Shown here: positions 33,001-41,762 of the stretch, piece by piece | Layout of the letters: every line of letters starts with the position of its first letter | Numbering within the stretch: the first letter of the stretch is position 1 | Source: Undaria pinnatifida | Taxonomy: Eukaryota; Sar; Phaeophyceae; Laminariales; Alariaceae | Length of the DNA: 64,000 nucleotides | Reading direction: 5' to 3' | NCBI GenBank assembly: GCA_012845835.1 | Contig: JABAKD010000029.1 | Span: 15,355,453-15,419,452, forward strand | Translations under genes and position numbers: made by a program | Notes under the pieces: model-generated | What the model saw: the letters and a program-made list of their open reading frames with translations, nothing else | What the model was told of the DNA's origin: nothing | Databases searched by the model: none

Positions 33001-33334
33001 AGGAGCTCGCTGCTGGAGTTTTGCAGTGCTGTGAGCCGCCTCCTAAACCAAATTTCTTTTTGTCTAGGATAAATAATGGAAATCGGGGAAGTTGTGACAA
33101 AACGCAGGCTACGAGTATGTTATTCGCTGAAAATACGAAGCCACCCACCCAAGACCCAAAAGACTCACCCGTGTACGGCCTTTCGCAAATCTTACAAGCC
33201 TTGCCGTGCGGCTCCTTGGTCATGCGGACGTAGGGGTTGTCTCCCAGACACGTCTCGCAGACAATGGGGAAGTCCGACTCCTCCCATGCCTTTTTGTTGT
33301 TTGCCCCCTTCAGCTGATACCCCCGCTCCCCCAT
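19295..33334 (-). CDS. RBM22: RBM22 / Cwc2-Slt11-family pre-mRNA splicing factor, seven exons
   Basis: Exons on the minus strand: 33334-33169, 27080-26970, 24912-24758, 24466-24360, 23084-22892, 22242-22114, 20038-19295. All have GT-AG borders and consistent phases and give 534 residues (human RBM22 is about 420). RBM22 is an NTC-related spliceosome protein that contacts U6 and the catalytic RNA. Seen: an N-terminal Cys-rich region with CxxC pairs at C26/C29, C47/C50, C73/C76 and C83/C86; [13 protein letters not shown] leading into a CCCH finger (C163-x7-C171-x5-C177-x3-H181); an RRM with RNP2 LWLGNM (232-237) and RNP1 KDFAFVQF (265-272); then [14 protein letters not shown] Lys/Glu/Asp-rich linker and a Pro/Gly-rich tail with [14 protein letters not shown] follow, longer than usual. 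Arg before H181 in animals is Leu here, through a split codon. Introns 1 and 2 (6.1 and 2.1 kb) are full of minisatellites. Confidence 0.93.
20238..20576. repeat. 8-bp minisatellite (ATGACATG)n in RBM22 intron 6
   Basis: About 40 units of GACATGAT with A/G variants (GACATGAC, GACACGAT). It produces spurious long frames on the minus strand. Confidence 0.92.
22325..22421 (-). pseudogene. Decayed duplicate of the RBM22 RRM exon
   Basis: Lies about 80 bp upstream (minus strand) of the real exon 22242-22114 and aligns with its first two thirds. It reads [12 protein letters not shown] and then a stop, where the real exon has [14 protein letters not shown]. It carries a second stop and a 12-bp TCTTCGCAGAAG-type duplication. 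The acceptor AG is kept but the frame is broken, so this is a non-functional tandem exon copy or possibly a poison exon. Confidence 0.75.
22751..22844 (+). repeat. Dispersed repeat R3, copy 1
   Basis: GTGAGATCGAATATTTTG, AAACTCATCTTTGCAAGCTG and CTCCGATCGCGCGTATTAC. Related copies lie at 37443-37530 and 61749-61808, with a weaker one at 49585-49645. Ends CAGCTG and AAGCTG are partly self-complementary. Confidence 0.75.
23995..24034. repeat. 8-bp tandem repeat (CCAACTAA)n
   Basis: Five uninterrupted units of CCAACTAA in RBM22 intron 4. Confidence 0.9.
25397..26104. repeat. 14-bp minisatellite with higher-order duplication, RBM22 intron 2
   Basis: Units are ACATCGTTTGACGG or ATCGTTCGACCAAC variants. 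The array exists as two large blocks, about 25500-25798 and 25805-26104, each ending with the same GCTGCACGAACATCGTTGCC then CACGCC, so a ~300-bp block was duplicated as a whole. Confidence 0.9.
26177..26724. repeat. 274-bp direct tandem duplication in RBM22 intron 2
   Basis: Copies 26177-26450 and 26451-26724 are almost identical (one T/G difference seen at 26241 versus 26515). Each contains the motif TACCAGGTA. No coding capacity. Confidence 0.93.
27300..27440. repeat. C/T-rich low-complexity tract
   Basis: CTCCTCCTCC and long C runs on the plus strand, so purine-rich on the RBM22 sense strand, 220 bp upstream of exon 2. Confidence 0.85.
27600..27831. repeat. 12-bp exact minisatellite (AGATACTAATGC)n
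   Basis: About 19 identical copies, open in several frames because 12 is a multiple of three. No copy differs by eye, so the array is young or actively homogenised. RBM22 intron 1. Confidence 0.95.
27840..28150. repeat. 78-bp tandem repeat, about four copies
   Basis: Units contain CATCGCCTACACTACAGCTG, CACGTCGTCGAT-like and GGCCAATCCACAGCTATCAC. A related fragment lies before the 12-bp array (27490-27595), so that array arose within this repeat. Confidence 0.85.
28268..28465. repeat. Degenerate TTACTCTTGA repeats
   Basis: About 18 imperfect units of (A/G)TTACTCTTG(A/G) in RBM22 intron 1. Confidence 0.85.
30588..31140 (+). repeat. Dispersed repeat family R1, copy 2, in RBM22 intron 1
   Basis: Second copy of the family at 3585-4152, with the same block order. 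It lies inside intron 1 of RBM22, antisense to the gene. Confidence 0.65.
32257..32446. mobile_element. MITE with 32-bp perfect terminal inverted repeats
   Basis: GAGTACAGTAGGTGGCCC (from 32257) and its exact reverse ending at 32446 form perfect 32-bp inverted termini. Subterminal TATAGTGCGGGT is repeated several times inside. It is 190 bp long, non-coding, in RBM22 intron 1. The subterminal motif resembles the TATAGTGCCGG family at 6.6 and 18 kb. Confidence 0.85.
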
Positions 33335-35055
33335 TCTCCTCCTGCTGCTGGGTGTGTCGCCTCAGAGAGACTCACGCCAATCGAAACAGTACCCTCCCCG
33401 CCTGCCTATTCGACGACTGCCTCCTTGCCCCTCCTGCCTCACTGGAACTGCAATGCGCGGAAACGCAGTATTATTCCTTCGGTCGAAGATTCCTAAGAGA
33501 TATCGTCGGAGGCCGTGTGTGCGGCCGCCCGGGTCGCTCCTTGCCTCGAGGCTCGTTTGGTGGACGCTGGTGTTCTAAAAATATTTAGCTTTATTTTTGC
33601 GGGATATAGGGGGTTTATGATCACCCCGCACATCGCACATTTGCCACAAGCCCAGCCCACAGCGCGCACGAACTGCCGATACGATATACCATTCTCGACT
33701 AGAAGTCTCCGCACTCTTCTTCTGCAAGTCGGACACCAGCACCCGTCAAATAGCCTACCTGGACTGTGGCCGCCCTTGGTCAGGTACGTTCATCCAGGTT
33801 GAGTGCCCAATACAAATGAGCTCTGGCGTAACGTTTATTGAATTTTATTTTTGGAGTTTTCCTTCCGTTCTTTCTTTGTTTTCGATGTACCCTCGGGAAA
33901 GTACCCTTTCTCCCTTTTCTGCTTTGCTCCGGCACTTTCTCGAGCCATGTACGTACCACCTACCATGCACCAGGTATACGATGCGTTGTCCACACACTTG
34001 GGTGGAACCAGTACATACGTATAGTCTACAGCGACAGCGCTGCTTTTGTTTGTATTAAAACTTTAGCGCACTTCAAGGTTGGACAGCTGCTGTAGCAGTG
34101 CCACACGGAACACAACAGGCAATGCGTACAATTACTGCTGTACCGGTACGGAATTCGAATTACTCTCGTACGTCGTAACCTTTAGCTTGTTCTGTGAGAT
34201 GTGTGTGTGTGTGTGTTTTCTCCAGTAGTCAACTGATCTGCAACTGATCTGTCCAACAATCTGTGCATCCAACACAACCGTTGTCCGTGCCGATGCCTCC
34301 TATAGAGACGAGGTCTGTCAAGCTCTGTTACAGCTGTGGTCATAAACTACAAGGCAGAGAGGCACACGTTGCAAATACAGCAAGGCGATTTGGCCACAGA
34401 CAATGCCAATCGCCATGAAAACGAGGGCGAAACGTGGGTTCGCGACAAGCAGTTAATACAACTTGACGCACCACTGCGCACTTTCGCACCGCCCCGAGAG
34501 AGCCGCAACGGTCCGACGAACCCGCGCGATCCTCTTTAGCGCTCACCACCCAATATTCGATGCTGGACCCATCCTCGGGGCGTCCCGAACCAGTCTTTTT
34601 TTGGCCATCCCTTCATTTTCTATCATACACTTTTTCTTTTTCTTTCACCCTCCCTGTTAATAGACGTAGCTCAGATCCAGGGTCACTACTATATGCAGGC
34701 TGTTATTAATAGCTCTTACCCCCCCTCCCCAGTACGGCGCGTGCCTTCGTTTTTGTCGCGAGAAGAATTCAACCCTTTCTTCCCTCGTCGATTCGCATCG
34801 GATAGCATCTATCATACCCACGCCGCAAGGCGCTCTCACCAGTTGATTCCTTTGATTGTTATTTTTGCAAATAACCTCAAAAGTCCGACCCACGTAAGAT
34901 TCGAACTCTATTAATAGAACCAACCAGCAGCGATCGAGGACAAACACTATTAATAGACCACCGGGGCGACCGGTTACGCTGAACTCACGACTCTGTTAAG
35001 ATGATTCCAACTGCACGGATCTATATATAAGCTAAAAGGGCGGCAGCAGCATCTC

Positions 35056-35056
35056 G

Positions 35057-35114
<58 letters not shown>
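35056..35114. repeat. CAG/CAA trinucleotide repeat
   Basis: Near-perfect (CAG)n of about 18 units with one CAA. No convincing coding frame encloses it. Confidence 0.9.
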
Positions 35115-35469
35115 CACCAGCTTGTACCCAACAAGCTAACAAGCACATGGCATGATCATCACACATGACACATCACACACTGCTGCCAACAAATGTTGAT
35201 TATAACGTTACAGAACACGACCGTTTACAGTACAGTAAAGTACGAGTTATTTGAGGGTAAAAAGTAGAACGAACGAGCATGCGAAGTCGAACTCTGGACT
35301 AATCATAGTTAGCAGCTTGTACACACACTCTCTAGTGCGGATTGCACTTAGCCCCCCCCCGCCCCCCGGCTGCGTATTAACAAGCCACTTGTACGTATTA
35401 ACGGGGGGGGGGGGGGGGGGAGCAAAGAGTCAGTTCTTCCACAAATGCTACCAGTACCGGGGAGTAAGC

Positions 35470-36170
35470 TACAAAAAAGTATTTCGGATAAAAAAAAACT
35501 GCAGGTACTTGGCGTACTCGCAGTATTGTATTTCGGGGTCATGTACTGCCTGCCAATACTGCGATTGCGCGCAGTAGCTCGGGGTTCTGTACTGCAGATA
35601 CTCTTGTTCAAGTATTTCGGCGATTGATACTGCTGTGGATGCCCTCAGTGCTTTGGAGTAGTTGAACTATTTTGGGGTTTGGTGCTTTGGAGTAATTGAA
35701 GTACTCGAAGTACTTCGGGGTTCTATACTTGCCAAACTAATGGTGCTTGCAGTATTTGGCTGCTACTACCAATGCTGCCAAGGTAAAGGAATACTCGGGA
35801 GTACTTCATGGTTTCATACTGCGAGGCACTGCAGGTGGCAGTAATGCTCGGAGTATTTTACTCGTATGCTTCGGTATTATTTCGGGGTTCAACTGCTCAT
35901 ACTCGGAGTACTTGGCGGTATTTCATACTCCGGAGTATGTGTGTACTGCGGGTACTACTGCTTACCAGGTATACTCGGAGTTTAGTGCTGCTCGTATTCC
36001 CTGTACTCGCTGTGTTTTGACCGGCAGTACTGCTTGTGCTCCCTGTATTCGCAGTCTTGCGGATCACACAGCAGTACTGGCAATACTCCGAGTACTTGCA
36101 CTATCAAATGCTTCAAATACTCGAAGTATACTCGGAGTATGAAGTATACTGGGAGCATTTGTGAATCCTA
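35470..36170. repeat. AGTACTCGG-rich degenerate repeat block
   Basis: Phrases such as GGAGTACTT, GAAGTACTTCGGGGTT, ACTCGGAGTACTTG and TACTCCGAGTACTTG recur dozens of times at irregular 15-40-bp spacing, many self-complementary around AGTACT or GGAGT. Confidence 0.7.
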
Positions 36171-37442
36171 CATATTATGCATGCAAGTATTAAAGTCAAA
36201 TATTTCGGATAGTCTGCACAGACTAGTGATTATTAATAGTTGATGACTTAATCCGACTTTCAGTTATATTCAATTCAAGAACGTTCTACGCAACGGGCCG
36301 AACGCCGGACGCCGATCGCCGAACGGTGCGACGTGGAATGGGCTACCCGATTTAAGAGCGCTTCCATATTACAGTAAGATAAAATCGGTGAAGCCGGCTT
36401 GTTATGCCTTGTGATGCCTATGCTACAACTTTTTCGTACATGTTTGTGACGCCTGTTCTCCAAAACCTGCCTGTTACCCAATCTGAGATAAGAGCAGCAC
36501 GGAGATTAGAGCGGCTGCACTGGCCTATTCTGGGGGCTCTTAAATCGGGTACCCGACTGTGTACTACTCATACTGCTATTAATAATATGTTTATACGCTA
36601 CTAATGCTATTAATACACAGAACCTAGGCCAATCGAAAGCTGTCGGCCGAAAACTTTTGCTTTTGCCGAGTTGTTATACTGGTAAACTATACCTGGTACG
36701 TACGTTTGTGTAGTAGATGACATCCTCGAGGGAGGCAGTCACGTAATTGCCGCAAAAACAGTGGACATTTAAGATATATCCCCGCTATATAGGATCGAAC
36801 CGCACAGCCTAATAGTTTGCGTGCGAGCCAGGGCCAGGCTGAAACTTTGCGTGTTCCGCATGACTTGCAGGTGCTACGCCTGTTGTTGTACAGTTAGTAT
36901 TAATAGTTGCTATTCACAACAAGAAAGAAAAACGAAAATCTAGCAGCGGCGGTCACACGAAGCAGCCCTTTCTGCTATTTATAGGGTATCAATATGGTGT
37001 CAATAGGTCACGTGTCCGAAGGACAACGTTGGGAGCTATCACGTATAAGCTACATGCCGGTACATTGCACGCGGGCAGGCAGCATGGGCGATATCATACC
37101 ATGTTAGTGCTGCTGCGCGCTGTTTATAGACGTTTGCTAACGTTGCACTTCTCGTGTATTTGGGCGATATGCGTGGAGCTATGCATGAAGATGCATGGGT
37201 TAAGTGCATGGGATGCATGGTTATAGCTTTGGGAGCCAAGCATGCTGTAGCGACGAAATAAATGACTGATAATGTTGTGGTCTATGGTTCGAACGCGCCG
37301 CACAAGTAGAAGGATACATACAACCGATACAGCCGAAGTCTCGAACAACTCCTTGCCTTGGTTTTTCGGTGCCTCTGTATTCCATCTATCCTACCCTGTC
37401 CTAGCAGCAGCAGCGGCCCTGTTGGTACTACTATTATATATA

Positions 37443-37530
37443 CACTCCAGCTGTGAGATCGAAGATTTATTCGAAACTCATCTTTGCAAGCTGTGTGTGA
37501 AACTCCGATCGCGCGTATTACTGGGAATGT
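37443..37530 (+). repeat. Dispersed repeat R3, copy 2
   Basis: Same blocks as 22751-22844 in the same orientation, including CTCCGATCGCGCGTATTAC. Confidence 0.75.
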
Positions 37531-37664
37531 GTCTTCATTGGATGTAGGTCGGCGACTCCCCTTGGAACTACCGTGTAGCTTGTACCAGGGCCAACAGGGT
37601 GATGTTAGTCAGTCGATACTACTATTGTATTGTATTGCATTGTTTTTATTTTATTTTATTTTTT

Positions 37665-37730
37665 ATAATCCTCCGGCGGATGGGGAAAAATAAAGCTTTA
37701 GCTCACCACACTTCCACGTATTTTCATACG
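37665..37730 (+). repeat. Dispersed repeat R2, left copy
   Basis: ATAATCCTCCGGCGGATGGG, AATAAAGCTTTAGCTCACC and TTCCACGTATTTTCATACG. An inverted near-identical copy lies at 48964-49030. Confidence 0.8.
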
Positions 37731-37989
37731 TACAGCATTGTTTCATTACTCTATTAATGGCATCACCGATGCTGTCGTCGTCAAGTTTGAAGTACAGGAA
37801 ATAGTACTTTAGAAAGCTTTTAATTCGTAGTGGCTTGTTGATGGTCAATCTTAATCTTCTAAGGTAGTAGGGTTTTCTCTCTTCCTAGGTGTGCCACCTG
37901 TGGTCCGCACACAAGACGAGACACATGCTTTCAGTTCTCGGGCTTAAGATTCAATACTATTTAGCGCCATCCACCGTCGGCATCTCTAA

Positions 37990-38070
37990 GCGGCCGGGGG
38001 GAGGGGGAAGGAGGTGGGAAGGGGGGAGGGGGGGGGGGGGGGGGAGGGGGAAAGGGGGGAAGGGGGGGCG
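37990..38070 (+). repeat. G-rich tract
   Basis: Runs of 3-14 G broken by single A; a strong G-quadruplex candidate. Confidence 0.85.
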
Positions 38071-38274
38071 TCATGCCCAAGAGACCGAAGTCTGGGTCTG
38101 GCCATCATCGTCTTGAAATGTGTGGGCCTTCCAATGGCCGTCACAAGATAGCGAAAGACCTCTCTGACTTCTTCGCCATGTTGCGTCCTCTCCCCAGTGC
38201 CATTGATGATGCACTTAATACCCTCTACGAGCCCACGGCCGTCTTTAGCCTGTTCCTAGGGTTTGCTATTGTGA

Positions 38275-38452
38275 CAGTTCTCTTTTCCTTTCCTTGCTTC
38301 CTCTTCTTGTCTTGTCTTTTCTTGCTTTTCTTGTCTTTTCTTTTCTTTCTTTTCCTTTTTCGTTTTCGTTTTCTTTTTGTTTCGCTTTCTTCTCTTTTCG
38401 TTTCTTTCCTTTCCTCTATCTTCTTTTCTTCTCTTTGTTTCTTTTCTCCAAT
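38275..38452 (+). repeat. Long polypyrimidine tract (CTTTT-rich)
   Basis: About 175 bp almost free of purines on the plus strand (CTTTTCTTGTCTTTTC-type units). Confidence 0.85.
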
Positions 38453-39359
38453 TGACTTGCGTCTGTCGTGCGTATGCGTAGTGATAGATACTACGTGTAA
38501 TACATACGTGGTAGTCTTTCTTGGGTGGCAAGCGGTATAGTTGGTTTCTCCAGGCGTGAGTAATGAGACGATGCACCGGTATGGACCTGGCACATCGTCT
38601 AGACTGACTCCGGATTTCACGTTTTATATGTTTCTGGCGGAGGCATGAATTGCGTCAGCTGTAATATGTGCGTGTAATACCTTTGGTTTGTTTGTGTTTT
38701 TCACTGGAGGTATTCCTCAGTTCCAGAATGACTGGAGCCTGTCCTGTGACCACGGAGTTGATTATGCGAGTTAATGTGAGAACAACAACAACAACAACAA
38801 CAATTAACATGAATATGAAGGTGTAACTACTATGAAGGTGTGATTTTTCGGCTCAAGCCCGAAAGGGGTTGGTAGCGACTGTAACCGTCTCTTGCCTCCT
38901 TGCAACCGCGTGCTGGCGCGACGCGAACAACCGAACCGTCTCGTTTTACACTTTGAAGTACAGCCAAAAAAATCCGTCAGTTGTGACTTCTCCCGATCGG
39001 TTGGTAATCGGTTCTAAACTTTGAAAGCTGCGTCGTGGATCGGTCGGCGCGATTCCTTCATTCGGATGCTAACCCTAACCCACGGTACTCGTATTAAACA
39101 CGCAAGACAAGGCAACACGCCTCCTCGGACAAGATTCAAAGACGATTTTCTCTACAACAGGGAGTGCCATAATATTAGTACTAGTACTAGTACTAATACT
39201 GTTACTAGTACAGTCATTGCAAGCGCCGAGTGACGCGTCTATGATGGAAAATGGGAAGATGTCGACGAGATATTCTGGAACCCGCGGTTTTTGTTGTTTG
39301 TTGCCCCCTCCCCTTTAACACGACAAAATCGAGTACTTCGGGTGTGCAATTTGATCTTG

Positions 39360-40238
39360 CAGTGCCTGTCACTGTCGTAGTTAGCTCTTTTATTTGGGTT
39401 GATTTTCCCCATCAGGGGAATTCAAATTCACCAGCGGTCTTGTTTAGTAGGTGTACAACGACGGTGGGCATCTTTCATTCTGAAATATTGTCAACAACAC
39501 ACAATTACCTGTTGAAGTACGGCCAGAAAACCGTTGGTTTTTCCTATAGGAAACGAAATCGCTAGTTTCCTACAGGAAAAAAAATGAACTTCGGATTCAC
39601 CTAGAGTGCTACAGTATCACACCCCCATATTGTCAAAACTTTTTTTTTTCGAAAGTATTTTTTCTTGACTGAAAAGTAGGAATTCGAAAAATTGTACAAA
39701 TCGAAATAAATTAGTACCAGGTAGATATTAGTACGGTTGGTTCCGATTTGTACAAATATTATTTTCTTGACTGAGGAGTAGGAATTCAACAAGTTGTACA
39801 AATCGAAATACATTACTAGATGTTAGTACGATTGGTTCCGATTTGTACAATTTTTCAAATCCCTACTCCTCGGTCAAAAAATAATATTTTTCGAAAACAA
39901 AAGAAAAGTTTTGTTTTCTTTGCAAGTACGGAGAGAGCCACGGGACACCAATATGGAGGTGTCATGCTGTAGCACTGTAGGTGAATCCGAACTTGATTTT
40001 TTTTCCTATAGGAAATTAGCGATTTTCGTTTTCTATAGGGAAAACCAACGGTTTTCTGGCCGTAATTCAACCGATACGAGTACTTATTAGTTGTTGGCAA
40101 TATTTTAGAATATAAAATGCTCACCGCTGTTGTACACCTAATGAAAAGAAAAACCGCTGGTGAATTTGAGTTTCGTGGATGGAGAAAATCAATTTCCCCC
40201 CCCCCCCCAAAAGGAGGTAATGACATTGACAGGCACTG
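39360..40238. mobile_element. 0.9-kb foldback element
   Basis: Left arm 39360-39632 and right arm 39949-40238 are inverted copies starting CAGTGCCTGTCA. The arms share CTATAGGAAA(C/T), AACCGTTGGTTTT(T/C)C and GATTCACCTA blocks. The ~315-bp loop contains two direct copies of TTCTTGACTGA, TGTACAAATCGAAATA and GGTTCCGATTTGTACAA. The first copy has TACCAGGTA where the second has only TA. Confidence 0.8.
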
Positions 40239-40404
40239 TTGTTGACAGCACTGTAGTAATGTAGGCATTGGGGGGGGGGTGTTTTCTTGCATATTATGGC
40301 TTTGTATAGTGTACCTGTTACGTTACATGGGTTCCACGCTCTCCCTGCCAAAGCCCAAAACCCCACCAAAAAATCTCAAACCGCCCGTTTCACTCGTGAC
40401 AACC

Positions 40405-40771
40405 TTGGATGACCTTGATGGCATTGATGGCATTGATGACATTGATGACATTGATGACATTGATGACATTGATGGCATTGATGACCTTGATGACACTGAT
40501 GACATTGATGACATTGATGACCTTGATGACCTTGATGACATTGATGACATTGATGACCTTGATGACCTTGATGACATTGATGACATTGATGACCTTGATG
40601 ACATTGATGACATTGATGACCTTGATGACCTTGATGACCTTGATGACATTGATGACCTTGATGACATTGATGATATTGATGACATTGATGACATTGATGA
40701 CATTGATGACCTTGATGACATTGATGACATTGATGACCTTGATGACATTGATGACATTGATGACCTTGATC
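40405..40771. repeat. 9-bp minisatellite (GATGACATT/GATGACCTT)n
   Basis: About 40 units of GATGAC(A/C)TT with rare GATGGC or GATATT. All six frames stay open, producing spurious Asp/Ile/Leu-repeat and Met/Thr/Leu-repeat proteins. Confidence 0.95.
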
Positions 40772-41159
40772 ACGCGCGGTGCTCGTGGTAAATGACTCTT
40801 CGTAGGGCTTGTGATACTACTTGTGAATTGGCTGACAATGTACACGTCGCCAAGAGCTGTTCACCTGGTAGTTCGTTGGCTAGATAGTACAGCACATTGC
40901 AGTTAATCAATAGTTCATTGCGGAAGCGTTCTGTGACTTTGTACCTTAATTCGTGCCTTTGGTTCGCAAGTGTTTGATGTCGAGAAGAACGGAAGAAGGT
41001 AGTTTCGCTTCGCCAGCCACCTGTGTTACGAGTACTGACTATTCACGACTATTCACGACAGTTACTGAGTATTAATGTGTACCTTAATGGCTGCCGTAAT
41101 GACTACTTTACCGACTACCGTGCACTATTGATAGCCGTCAAGTCCCGCTATCTCACTGC

Positions 41160-41240
41160 CCTAGAAGCCCCATTGCATTCATTTATTGCATTCATGGCAT
41201 TCATTGCATTCATGACATTCATTGCATTCATTGCATCGGC
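41160..41240. repeat. ATTGCATTC/ATGGCATTC short tandem repeat
   Basis: About eight units of TTCAT(T/G)GCA. Confidence 0.8.
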
Positions 41241-41627
41241 TCGTTCCTATTTTCTTGTGGGACAGACCAATCGACCGACTTTACACCCTTCGGGACAGCT
41301 TGTTGCTAATTAATAATTACTTCGAGTATTTAATAATTTTGACGCTATCAATACAATGGCCACACACAGCAGGACACAGTAGGGCAGAGTGGGACAGTTC
41401 AATCGATCCGCCTCATCCCCTTTAGGAACGGAGAGGGTTCATGACATGCAGAGACCAGCATTACACACTTTACACACTTTACACACCTGCCGCCTGGTAA
41501 GGTATACCAATCGACCCCCCCCTCGCCTTTTCGGACAGGTTACACTGCGCCAAAACTAGGCACCATGCTACCACTTGACCACCAGCCTACCCTAACCTAC
41601 TGCAAACGCTAAGCCTACGCCTAAGTA

Positions 41628-41676
41628 TTTCTATTACTATTACTATTACTATTAGTATTACTATTAGTATTACTAG
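41628..41676. repeat. ATTACT hexanucleotide repeat
   Basis: TTACTATTACTATTAGTATT-type repeats just upstream of the FAM177-family start. Confidence 0.85.
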
Positions 41677-41762
41677 CCATAACCCAAACCCAACCTAACC
41701 CTGACCCTACCCCAACACGACGCCGCCGATCAGTACGCACGAGGAACTCAAGAGTCGCTAAT

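Larger units (their letters stand above)
33335..41762. other. Intergenic region between divergent RBM22 and FAM177-family genes
   Basis: It contains a CAG run, an AGTACTCGG-rich block, a pyrimidine tract, a foldback and a 9-bp minisatellite (listed separately). No gene is recognised; the open frame at 38073 (MPKRPKSGSGHHRLEMCG...) leads straight into the pyrimidine tract and is not convincing. Confidence 0.5.

Noticed and set aside
34800-34990. Possible minus-strand tRNA with GAGTTCGAATCTTACGTGGG
   Set aside because: The T-arm stem does not pair properly and no acceptor or anticodon arm could be built.
40279-40845. Asp/Ile/Leu, Met/Thr/Leu and Ser/Met/Arg repeat proteins
   Set aside because: All derive from the 9-bp minisatellite; there is no conserved flanking domain.
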